The notes beneath the pieces were generated by a model. The model saw only the letters and a list, made by a program, of their open reading frames with translations, was not told the origin of the DNA and did no database searches. From CAYNQN01 sp964530525 (GTDB lineage: Bacteria > Actinomycetota > Acidimicrobiia > Acidimicrobiales > Acidimicrobilacustridaceae), in the NCBI GenBank assembly GCA_964530525.1, contig CAZHBH010000058.1:1-13496 (forward strand): a DNA stretch of 13,496 nt, written 5' to 3'. Position numbers and translations under genes: made by a program. Shown in pieces: positions 7,352 to 13,496 of the stretch (positions are counted from its first letter, which is position 1; the number at the start of each line of letters is the position of its first letter).

Positions 7352-7998
7352 TGGGCTACCTGGACGGCTTCCGCGTCACCTTCGGGCAGATAGGCGACGT
7401 GGTCACCACGCAGTACCCGGAGCAGAAGGCTCCCAAGCCCGTGCGCGTCCACGGCCGGCACGTGCTCAACCGGTACGAGGACGGGATGGAGAAGTGCATC
7501 GGCTGCGAGCTGTGCGCCGGCGTCTGCCCCGCTCGCTGCATATACGTGCGCGGACTCGACAACCCGCCCGACGACCCGGTGTCGCCGGGCGAGCGGTACG
7601 GCTACGTGTACGAGATCAACTACCTGCGCTGCATCCACTGCGACCTGTGCGTCGAGGCCTGCCCGACCGAGGCCATCACGGAGACGAAGCTCTTCGAGTT
7701 CTCGTTCACCAACCGCACCGACGCCATCTACACCAAGGACGAGCTGCTGGTGGACGACGAGGGCAAGCCCCAGAAGCTGCCCTGGGAGGACTGGCGCCCC
7801 GGAGACGACGAGCACACCTCGGGGTGGATGCGCGCCACCTCGCCGTCGGGCGACGCGTCCTACGAGGGCCGGGTGGCGTGGTCGGGCGAGCTGGGTTACG
7901 GGGTCCGCGCTCCCGAGCAGGGCCAGTCGGCTCCCGAGGACGCCGACGAGGGTGCCGAGCACGAGCCGTCCGAAGACGGGCACGGTGATCACGCGTGA
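7351..7998 (+). CDS. nuoI: NADH-quinone oxidoreductase subunit I (2x[4Fe-4S] ferredoxin-type)
   Basis: This peripheral-arm subunit holds the clusters N6a and N6b, which pass electrons toward the terminal cluster in NuoB. The product is 215 aa. The first 4Fe-4S motif is Cys49, Cys52, Cys55 and Cys59 (KCIGCELCAGVCP), and the second is Cys94, Cys97, Cys100 and Cys104 (RCIHCDLCVEACP). As is usual, the last Cys of each motif helps bind the other cluster. RYGYVYEINYLRC between them is typical of the family. From about residue 145 the sequence becomes a Gly/Glu/Asp/His-rich tail that looks disordered and has no ligand role. The stop overlaps the nuoJ GTG (GTGA). Confidence 0.97.
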   Translation: MGYLDGFRVTFGQIGDVVTTQYPEQKAPKPVRVHGRHVLNRYEDGMEKCIGCELCAGVCPARCIYVRGLDNPPDDPVSPGERYGYVYEINYLRCIHCDLCVEACPTEAITETKLFEFSFTNRTDAIYTKDELLVDDEGKPQKLPWEDWRPGDDEHTSGWMRATSPSGDASYEGRVAWSGELGYGVRAPEQGQSAPEDADEGAEHEPSEDGHGDHA

Positions 7999-8612
7999 CC
8001 ACCGCCGTCTTCTTCGTGACCGCGGTGCTCGCGCTGCTGGGAGCGGCAACGGTCGTGTTCGCCCGCAACCCGGTGCACTCCGCCCTCGGCCTCGTCGGCA
8101 CCTTGTTCGCCATAGCCGTGCTGTTCTTGAACCAGGAGGTCAACTTCCTGGCCGCCGTGCAGGTGATCGTCTACACGGGGGCGATCGTGGTGCTCATATT
8201 GTTCGTCCTCATGCTCTTGGGCATCGACAAGGAGGAGAACCTCGAGACCGAGCCCCTGGTGGGCCAGCGGGCCCTGGCGGGCGTGGTGGCGGCGCTGCTG
8301 GGCCTTGGACTCCTCGCGGTGATCCTCTTCGGTGGCAACGAGATCGTCACGGGCGCCCGCTCGGCGACCGACGCCATAAGCGCCACCCTCCCGAACGTGA
8401 ACCAGCTGGGCGAGGAGCTGTTCACCAACTACGTCTTCGCTCTGGAGATCACCGCAGGCCTGTTGACGATCGCCGTCGTGGGAGCCGTGGTGCTCGTCCG
8501 CCGCACCGGCGACGTGGAGCCGCTTCCCGAGCCTGAGTCGTTCACTTTGGACGACGACGACAAGGTGTACGAGGCCCCCGAGCCCGGCCGGGATCCGGAG
8601 GCCTCGCGCTGA
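7995..8612 (+). CDS. nuoJ: NADH-quinone oxidoreductase subunit J
   Basis: This small membrane subunit (ND6-type) lies between NuoH and the antiporter-like subunits. Its third helix undergoes the conformational change linked to coupling. The product is 205 aa from a GTG that overlaps the nuoI stop. Its own Shine-Dalgarno is weak, so coupling to nuoI is likely. Five hydrophobic segments can be seen at about 1-22, 30-46, 54-76, 92-113 and 145-168. The segment VQVIVYTGAIVVLILFVLML (about 55-74), with Tyr60, is the conserved pi-bulge helix of the family. The last 35 residues are cytoplasmic-looking and acidic, including a run of four Asp at about 186-189. The gene ends in TGATG, overlapping nuoK. 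Confidence 0.96.
   Translation: MTTAVFFVTAVLALLGAATVVFARNPVHSALGLVGTLFAIAVLFLNQEVNFLAAVQVIVYTGAIVVLILFVLMLLGIDKEENLETEPLVGQRALAGVVAALLGLGLLAVILFGGNEIVTGARSATDAISATLPNVNQLGEELFTNYVFALEITAGLLTIAVVGAVVLVRRTGDVEPLPEPESFTLDDDDKVYEAPEPGRDPEASR
8597..8601 (+). promoter_or_regulatory. Ribosome binding site of nuoK (GGAGG)
   Basis: GGAGG in the end of nuoJ ends ten bases before ATG 8612, supporting that start. Confidence 0.6.
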
Positions 8613-8917
8613 TGGAGAACCTCGACCTCGGCTACCTGAGCCTCTCAGCCCTCTTGTTCGCGCTGGGCGCGTTCGGCGTCCTGTACAGGCGCAACACCCT
8701 CGTGATGATCATGTGCATCGAGCTGATGCTCAACGCGGTGAACCTCACGTTCGTGACGTTCGGACGCATGCTCGACGACATCAGCGGTCAGGTGATCGTG
8801 TTCTTCGTGCTCGTGGTAGCAGCGGCCGAGGTCGTGGTGGGACTCGGCCTCGTCGTGGCCGTCGCCAGGCGCAGGCCCGGAGCCACTGCGGACGACATCC
8901 GGGTGCTTCGGGGATAA
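8612..8917 (+). CDS. nuoK: NADH-quinone oxidoreductase subunit K
   Basis: This three-helix membrane subunit (ND4L-type, a relative of MrpC) provides part of a proton path next to NuoJ and NuoN. The product is 101 aa, the normal family length. Helices lie at about 6-25, 29-50 and 61-84. Glu37 (CIELMLNAVNL) and Glu73 (AAEVVVGLGL) are the two buried glutamates expected for proton transfer, corresponding to Glu36 and Glu72 of Escherichia coli NuoK. The cytoplasmic YRRN loop is also present. It is the only gene here ending in TAA and the only one followed by a short plain gap (16 bases) before its neighbour. Confidence 0.98.
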   Translation: MENLDLGYLSLSALLFALGAFGVLYRRNTLVMIMCIELMLNAVNLTFVTFGRMLDDISGQVIVFFVLVVAAAEVVVGLGLVVAVARRRPGATADDIRVLRG

Positions 8918-8921
8918 GGAG
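8916..8921 (+). promoter_or_regulatory. Ribosome binding site of nuoL (AAGGAG)
   Basis: AAGGAG begins within the nuoK stop codon and ends twelve bases before ATG 8934, a slightly long but usable spacing. Confidence 0.55.
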
Positions 8922-8933
8922 CCGATCGAGCAC

Positions 8934-10880
8934 ATGCACGACCTGATCTGGTTGATCCCTGCGCTGCCCCTCGCCGGCTTCCTGCTGTTGCTGGCGTTCG
9001 GCCGCCGCCTCGGCGAGCCGATCTCCGGATGGCTGGGGACGGTGATGGTGGGGGCCTCGTTCGTGGTGGCGCTCGTAGCTTTCGGCTGGCTGCGCAACGA
9101 ACCCGGCAACACCGCCACCGACTCGCTGTTCTCCTGGATGCCCGTGGGCGACTTCAGCGTCGACATCGGCTACCTGCTCGACCCGCTGTCGATGACGATG
9201 GTCCTGTTCGTCACGGGCATCGCCACGATGATCCACCTGTACTCGATCGGCTACATGCACGGCGACAGGGACTTCTCGAAGTTCTTCCTGTACATGAACC
9301 TCTTCGTGTTCTCGATGCTCGTGCTCGTGCTCGGCGACAACCTCCTCCTCACGTTCCTGGGTTGGGAAGGCGTGGGAGCGTGCTCCTACTTCCTGGTCTC
9401 GTTCTGGTTCACGAAGGGCAGCAACGCCAGCGCAGGGAAGAAGGCCTTCATCACCAACCGGGTGGGTGACTGGGGCTTCCTCGTCGGGATCTTCGTGACC
9501 TTCTTCGCCTTCGGCACCATCACGTACACCGAGTTCCTCCCCCTCGCGCCCGGCCTAGCGGCCACCACGGCAACCTTCATCGCTGGGGCGATCTTCATCG
9601 GGGCCATCGGCAAGTCCGCCCAGATCCCGCTGTTCGTGTGGTTGCCCGACGCGATGGCCGGTCCAACGCCCATCTCAGCGCTCATCCACGCCGCCACCAT
9701 GGTCACCGCCGGGGTCTACGTGCTGTGCCGGATCAACCCGGTGCTGGCGGCTTCGTTCGATTGGCTGCCCGACGCGATCGGCTGGGTGGGCGCCATCACG
9801 GCGCTGCTGGCGGCCACGGTCGCGATGGCCCAGATGGACATCAAGAAGGTGCTCGCCTACTCCACGATCAGCCAGCTCGGCTACATGTTCCTCGCCGTCG
9901 GGGTCGGGGCCTACTGGGTGGCCATCTTCCACATGATCACCCACGCGTTCTTCAAGGCCACCCTTTTCCTCGGTGCGGGATCGGTGATCCACGGGATGCA
10001 CGACGAGCAGGACATGCGCCGGATGGGAGGGCTGAGGAAGTTCATGCCCGTCACGTGCTGGACCTTCGTGGTCGCCTGGCTAGCCATCGCGGGGGTGCCG
10101 CCCTTCTCGGGCTTCTTCTCGAAGGACGAGATCCTTGCCTACGCGTTCCAGGAGAACATCGCCCTCTACGCGATAGGGCTCTTCGCCGCAGGGCTCACGG
10201 CGTACTACATGAGCAGGGTCACCTTCCGCACCTTCTACGGAGAGCCTCGCTGGGTCGAGGGAGCTGAGCCGGCCATCGACGCCGACGCGCAGGCATTGCC
10301 AGAGCCTCCGCACGCGGAGGAGCTCGCTTCCGACCACGAGCCCCACGAGTCGCCCTGGACGATGACGGTGCCGCTGGTGGTGCTGGCGACCGGTGCGGCC
10401 TTCGCCGGGCTCCTCAACCTGCCTTTCCCCTCCAGCTGGCACTTCCTGGAGCACTGGCTCGATCCCGTGTTCGGCGCCAACGCCACCGAGCTCGACCTGA
10501 GCAGCGGCATGATCGTCGTCCTCCTCGGGGTCTCCACGCTCGTGGCCCTGGCGGGAGTGGCCGTTGCTGCAGCGGGCTGGCTCACCCGTAGCTTCGACGC
10601 CAGGATCCTCGAGCCCAAGGTCTTCGGCTGGGGCTGGTACTTCGACTGGGCCATCGCCAAGTTGACCGGTGGACCCGGCTACGCGGCCTTCGACCAGACG
10701 GCGGTGTTCGATCGCGTTGCGCTGGATGGCGCCGTGAACGGCGTAGGGAGGGTCAGTCGGTGGAGCGCCGCCGGGTTGCGCTACGTGCAGACCGGCTACG
10801 TACGCACCTACGCCCTGATGGTCAGCTTCGGCGCCGTCGCCCTCCTCGCCTTCGTGCTCACCAGGGTGCTGAGCTGGTGA
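8934..10880 (+). CDS. nuoL: NADH-quinone oxidoreductase subunit L
   Basis: This is the distal antiporter-like proton-pumping subunit (ND5-type), about 16 membrane helices and 648 aa. Glu145 (LGWEGVGACSYFL) and Lys227 (GKSAQIPLF) form the expected Glu-Lys pair. WLPDAMAGPTPISALIHAATMVTAG (about 236-260) is the diagnostic block. Lys342 (HAFFKATLFLGAG) and Lys397 (FFSKDEI) are the further channel lysines. The lateral amphipathic helix and final transmembrane anchor typical of NuoL correspond to about 565-648. A cytoplasmic loop at about 440-475 is rich in Glu, His and Pro, as is common in actinobacterial homologues. The ATG 8934 start is preceded by AAGGAG. The stop is GTGA, overlapping a small spacer frame. 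Confidence 0.97.
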   Translation: MHDLIWLIPALPLAGFLLLLAFGRRLGEPISGWLGTVMVGASFVVALVAFGWLRNEPGNTATDSLFSWMPVGDFSVDIGYLLDPLSMTMVLFVTGIATMIHLYSIGYMHGDRDFSKFFLYMNLFVFSMLVLVLGDNLLLTFLGWEGVGACSYFLVSFWFTKGSNASAGKKAFITNRVGDWGFLVGIFVTFFAFGTITYTEFLPLAPGLAATTATFIAGAIFIGAIGKSAQIPLFVWLPDAMAGPTPISALIHAATMVTAGVYVLCRINPVLAASFDWLPDAIGWVGAITALLAATVAMAQMDIKKVLAYSTISQLGYMFLAVGVGAYWVAIFHMITHAFFKATLFLGAGSVIHGMHDEQDMRRMGGLRKFMPVTCWTFVVAWLAIAGVPPFSGFFSKDEILAYAFQENIALYAIGLFAAGLTAYYMSRVTFRTFYGEPRWVEGAEPAIDADAQALPEPPHAEELASDHEPHESPWTMTVPLVVLATGAAFAGLLNLPFPSSWHFLEHWLDPVFGANATELDLSSGMIVVLLGVSTLVALAGVAVAAAGWLTRSFDARILEPKVFGWGWYFDWAIAKLTGGPGYAAFDQTAVFDRVALDGAVNGVGRVSRWSAAGLRYVQTGYVRTYALMVSFGAVALLAFVLTRVLSW

Positions 10881-10948
10881 CCGCCACCGGCAGCCAAGTT
10901 CCGGCCAGCGCGGCCGCGCGAGCTCTCTTCGTGGGGGTCACTCGATGA
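10877..10948 (+). other. Possible 23-codon bridge ORF between nuoL and nuoM
   Basis: GTG 10877 overlaps the nuoL stop (GTGA). Its 23-codon frame ends at TGA 10946-10948, overlapping the nuoM start (ATGA). The upstream Shine-Dalgarno is only fair (AGGG at 10863-10866, ten bases away). The predicted peptide is Ala/Val/Thr-rich and ends Gly-Val-Thr-Arg. The GGGGGT stretch before nuoM lies within its last codons. No family is recognised. It shares its arrangement, not its sequence, with three other spacers of this operon. Confidence 0.27.
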
Positions 10949-12561
10949 CCGCGCTCTCGACCGTCATGGCCGAGGTGGCATCGCCTTCCTTCCCGGTGCT
11001 GCCCGCGCTGGTGGTGCTGCCCGTGATCGGCACCGTCATAATCGCGCTCATCCCCCGCACGAGGCCCGAGCTCCACAGGGCCACGTCGATCATCACGGCC
11101 ATGGCCACCGCAGCGGTGGCCCTGTGGGTGATGTGGAGCTTCGAATCGGGGGAAGCCGGCTTCCAGTTCGAGGTGACCCAGATGTGGGTCTCTTCGCTCG
11201 ACATCAAGTTCTCCCTAGGCGTCGACGGGATATCCCTCTTCCTGGTGGTGCTCACCGCCATCCTGTTCCCGATCGCCCTCTTCGCTGCCAAGCCCGACCA
11301 CGACGAGAAGGGCTACTTCCTCTGGATCACCCTGCTGGAAGCCGGCTGCATGGGTGTGTTCCTCGCGCTCGACCTCTTCTTGTTCTTCCTGATGTTCGAG
11401 CTCACCATCGTTCCGCTCTACTTCCTCATCGGTCGCTGGGGCCACGGGAGGCGGGTCTACGCGGCCAACAAGTTCTTCCTCTACACGATGCTGGGATCGG
11501 CCTTCATGCTCGTCGCCATCGTGGCCACGGCGGTCCTCGCAAGTGCGGGGGAGGGTCAGTCGATCACCTTCGACCTTCGCCGCATCGCCACCGAGGGGGG
11601 ACTGGCCCGCGACACCGCCAGGTGGCTCTTCCTCGGCTTCGCCGTCGCCTTCGCGGTCAAGACCCCGGTCTTCCCGTTCCACACCTGGCTCCCCGACGCC
11701 CACACCGAGGCGCCCACAGCGGGCTCGGTCGACCTGGCTGGTGTGCTGCTCAAGTTGGGCACCTACGGCTTCCTGCGCTTCGGTCTGTTCCTCTTCCCCG
11801 AGGCCACGGTCTGGTTCGCCCCGGTGATGCTCACCCTGGGCACGATCGGGATCATCTACGGAGGCATCGTTGCGGCGATGCAGCGGAACCTGAAGCGGCT
11901 CATCGCCTACTCGTCGGTTGCCCACATGGGCTTCTGCATCCTCGGGATCTTCGCCCTGAACGTGGAGGGCCTCACCGGTTCGGTGATGGTGATGGTCAAC
12001 CACGGGATCACCACCGGAGCGCTGTTCATCCTCCTCGGCTTCCTCTACAAGCGGCGCCACACGTACGAGATATCCCAGCTCAAGGGGATCCAGAAGGCAG
12101 CTCCGTGGTTCGCTGGGGCCTTCATGATCACGATGCTCGCCTCCATCGGGCTGCCCGGCCTCAACGGCTTCGTGGGCGAGTTCCTGAGCCTCCTCGGCGT
12201 CTTCCTTTCCAACCGATGGTGGGGTGTGGTCGCCACTGGTGGCGTGATACTCGCTGCCCTCTACATGCTCTGGGCCTACCAACGTTCGTTCCACGGCGAA
12301 CCCGACGAGGCCAACCGACGGTTCCCCGAGCTGACGTTGGCGGAGAAGCTGACGATCCTCCCCCTGATCGCGCTCATGTTCTTCATCGGCATCTACCCCA
12401 AGCCGATGCTGGAGCGCATAGAGCCCTCGGTCCGTGCCCTGGTGGTGCACGTGGAGGAGCAGGTGGACGGGTTCGGCTCGTCGAGCACCCAGGGAGGCTC
12501 GGAGCTCGACCGGGGTTCCATCGCCGCTCATGCCGGGGAGAGCGGGGAGGCGGGGCATTGA
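10945..12561 (+). CDS. nuoM: NADH-quinone oxidoreductase subunit M
   Basis: This is the middle antiporter-like proton-pumping subunit (ND4-type), 538 aa with about 14 membrane helices. Glu152 (FELTIVPLYFLIGRWG) and Lys239 (FAVKTPVFPFHTWLPDAH) form the Glu-Lys pair. TEAPTAGSVDLAGVLLKLGTYG (about 254-275) is diagnostic and includes the central Lys270. The helix with FVGEFLSLLG carries the distal glutamate. The last 40 or so residues are a Gly/Ser/Glu-rich soluble tail. ATG 10945 is the first possible start in this frame and is preceded by a GGGGGT (10933-10938). The Shine-Dalgarno is therefore not canonical, and coupling to upstream translation may matter. The stop is TTGA, overlapping a small spacer frame. 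Confidence 0.97.
   Translation: MTALSTVMAEVASPSFPVLPALVVLPVIGTVIIALIPRTRPELHRATSIITAMATAAVALWVMWSFESGEAGFQFEVTQMWVSSLDIKFSLGVDGISLFLVVLTAILFPIALFAAKPDHDEKGYFLWITLLEAGCMGVFLALDLFLFFLMFELTIVPLYFLIGRWGHGRRVYAANKFFLYTMLGSAFMLVAIVATAVLASAGEGQSITFDLRRIATEGGLARDTARWLFLGFAVAFAVKTPVFPFHTWLPDAHTEAPTAGSVDLAGVLLKLGTYGFLRFGLFLFPEATVWFAPVMLTLGTIGIIYGGIVAAMQRNLKRLIAYSSVAHMGFCILGIFALNVEGLTGSVMVMVNHGITTGALFILLGFLYKRRHTYEISQLKGIQKAAPWFAGAFMITMLASIGLPGLNGFVGEFLSLLGVFLSNRWWGVVATGGVILAALYMLWAYQRSFHGEPDEANRRFPELTLAEKLTILPLIALMFFIGIYPKPMLERIEPSVRALVVHVEEQVDGFGSSSTQGGSELDRGSIAAHAGESGEAGH
12544..12550 (+). promoter_or_regulatory. Strong Shine-Dalgarno GGGGAGG at the end of nuoM
   Basis: GGGGAGG ends seven bases before the TTG at 12558 that overlaps the nuoM stop. 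nuoN starts about 75 bases further on, so this site does not serve nuoN directly. Confidence 0.45.
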
Positions 12562-12629
12562 CCTGCACGCCTTCGATCGTTCGTGAGCCGGGTGGATCCG
12601 GTCCCGCCGTGACGGGGGTGCGGGCGTGA
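12558..12629 (+). other. Possible 23-codon bridge ORF between nuoM and nuoN
   Basis: TTG 12558 overlaps the nuoM stop (TTGA) behind a GGGGAGG at ideal spacing. The frame runs 23 codons to TGA 12627-12629, overlapping the nuoN GTG (GTGA). The predicted peptide is Gly/Pro/Thr-rich with one Cys and ends Val-Arg-Ala. The nuoN frame itself has a stop at 12584-12586, so this spacer cannot be a long N-terminal extension of NuoN. The rare TTG start is the weak point, and the strong Shine-Dalgarno is the best argument in favour. Confidence 0.3.
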
Positions 12630-13496
12630 TCCAGACCCCTTCCATCGACTGGGTGGCGCTGCTCCCGCTGATCATCCTCGCTGCGGGTGCGGTGCTCTTG
12701 CTGACCTTCGCCTCGCTCCTCCACAGGCCGCTCTTCCGGGGCTTCTACGCGTCCTACACGGCCGTGGTGTCCATAGCGGCGGCGGTTGCAGTCCTGCCCG
12801 TTTGGGCGCGCGTCCAGGGATGGTCGCAGCTGGGGTGGATCGAGCTCGACCACCCCGACGGGGTGGGGCCGTTCAGCACGGTCGCCGGCGCGGTGGGGGT
12901 TGACGGCTTCGGGCTCTTCGTGACCGTGGTGATCTGCGGTGCCGTCCTCGTGGGTGCCCTGGTCGCCGACGCCTACATGCGCAGGGAGCGACTGGAGGGA
13001 GCGGAGCTCTACGTGCTGATGATGCTGTCGGCGGCTGGCGGCGTGATCATGGCGATGTCGAACGACCTCATCGTGCTCTTCCTGGGCTTGGAGACCCTGT
13101 CGCTGGCCGTCTACGTGCTCTCGGCGATGCACAGGCGCCGTGCGCAGTCGCAGGAGGGCGGCCTCAAGTACTTCGTGCTGGGGAGCTTCTCGTCCGCCTT
13201 CTTCCTCTACGGGATCGCTCTGGTGTACGGAGCGACCGGATCGACCAACCTCATCGACATCAAGGCGTTCCTCGCCGGCAGCGTCCCGATCCAGAACGGC
13301 CTGCTCCTCATGGGCCTCGCGCTCATGGTGGTGGGCTTCGGGTTCAAGGTGGCTGCCGTGCCGTTCCACGCGTGGAGCCCCGACGCGTACCAGGGGGCGC
13401 CGACCCCCGTGGTCGTCTACATGGCTGCGGGGGTGAAGGCCGCCGCGTGCCGTCCGGCTCGCCCTCGCACGCGACCAGCGCGAGGTCAGGGCCCTC
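12626..13496 (+). CDS. nuoN: NADH-quinone oxidoreductase subunit N, 3'-truncated by the window, probable frameshift near the end
   Basis: This is the third antiporter-like proton-pumping subunit (ND2-type), next to NuoK in the membrane arm. GTG 12626 is the first start after an in-frame stop at 12584, and a GACGGGGG (12611-12618) precedes it by seven bases. Membrane segments begin at about residue 10. Glu156 (GLETLSLAVYVLSA), Lys181 (GLKYFVLGSFSSAFFLYG), Lys241 (GFKVAAVPFHAWSPDAYQGAPTP) and Lys271 (AAGVKAAA) match the spacing of Glu133, Lys158, Lys217 and Lys247 in Escherichia coli NuoN. About 290 codons are visible of a usual 480-500. After residue 274 (about base 13447) the frame turns Arg/Pro-rich and stops looking like NuoN, while the +1 frame from 13446 gives a plausible helix continuation. 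The gene identity is firm, but the last 50 bases are doubtful. Confidence 0.94.
   Translation, partial: MIQTPSIDWVALLPLIILAAGAVLLLTFASLLHRPLFRGFYASYTAVVSIAAAVAVLPVWARVQGWSQLGWIELDHPDGVGPFSTVAGAVGVDGFGLFVTVVICGAVLVGALVADAYMRRERLEGAELYVLMMLSAAGGVIMAMSNDLIVLFLGLETLSLAVYVLSAMHRRRAQSQEGGLKYFVLGSFSSAFFLYGIALVYGATGSTNLIDIKAFLAGSVPIQNGLLLMGLALMVVGFGFKVAAVPFHAWSPDAYQGAPTPVVVYMAAGVKAAACRPARPRTRPARGQGP

Noticed and set aside
11215..12675. Long minus-strand open frame (486 codons) opposite nuoM
   Set aside because: It is a GC-rich shadow of nuoM. The translation is dominated by His, Glu, Arg and Gly with no domain pattern, and the plus strand is clearly nuoM.
13446..13496. Programmed frameshifting in nuoN
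   Set aside because: I see no slippery heptamer at the break point, and NuoN is not known to need recoding. A sequence error or simple mutation explains it better.
1..13496. Mobile elements, CRISPR, tRNA or rRNA genes, promoters and factor-independent terminators
   Set aside because: None is visible. The window is continuous coding sequence with spacers of at most 82 bases and no terminator-like hairpin followed by a T-run.

Overview
The window is one uninterrupted block of a respiratory complex I (proton-translocating NADH:quinone oxidoreductase) operon, all on the plus strand, in the order nuoD-E-F-G-H-I-J-K-L-M-N. Both ends are cut. nuoD enters from the left at its conserved His-Gly-Val motif, and nuoN runs off the right edge. 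nuoA, nuoB and nuoC are expected just upstream but are not in the window. The DNA is GC-rich, with many GTG starts and Shine-Dalgarno sequences. The full 14-gene nuo layout, the long NuoH (407 aa) and the NuoD sequence style point to a high-GC Actinomycetota member. Acidimicrobiia is a guess from protein style, not something shown by a marker gene.

Layout: 1-1839 holds part of the quinone-proximal module (NuoD) and the first electron-input subunit (NuoE). 1836-6063 holds the rest of the NADH dehydrogenase module (NuoF with FMN and cluster N3; NuoG with clusters N1b, N5, N4 and ligands for N7). 6060-7283 is NuoH, the membrane subunit that forms the quinone chamber. 7351-7998 is NuoI, with two [4Fe-4S] clusters. 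7995-8917 is NuoJ and NuoK. 8934-13496 holds the three antiporter-like proton-pumping subunits L, M and N. Together they carry electrons NADH > FMN > Fe-S chain > quinone and drive proton pumping in the membrane arm. No transposon, CRISPR, tRNA, rRNA, promoter or terminator is visible, and no gene-free stretch exceeds about 82 bases.

Gene packing is very tight. Five junctions overlap directly (E/F, F/G, G/H, I/J, J/K) and K/L has a 16-base gap. The other four (D/E, H/I, L/M, M/N) have spacers of 64-82 bases. Each of these four spacers holds a 22-28 codon reading frame that starts on the stop codon of the upstream gene and stops on the start codon of the downstream gene. Most of these frames have a good Shine-Dalgarno sequence in front. 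This repeated 'bridge ORF' pattern is the least expected thing in the window. Other points are an Ala/Asp/Glu-rich linker with a 9-bp tandem repeat inside NuoG, and an apparent frameshift in nuoN about 50 bases from the right end.
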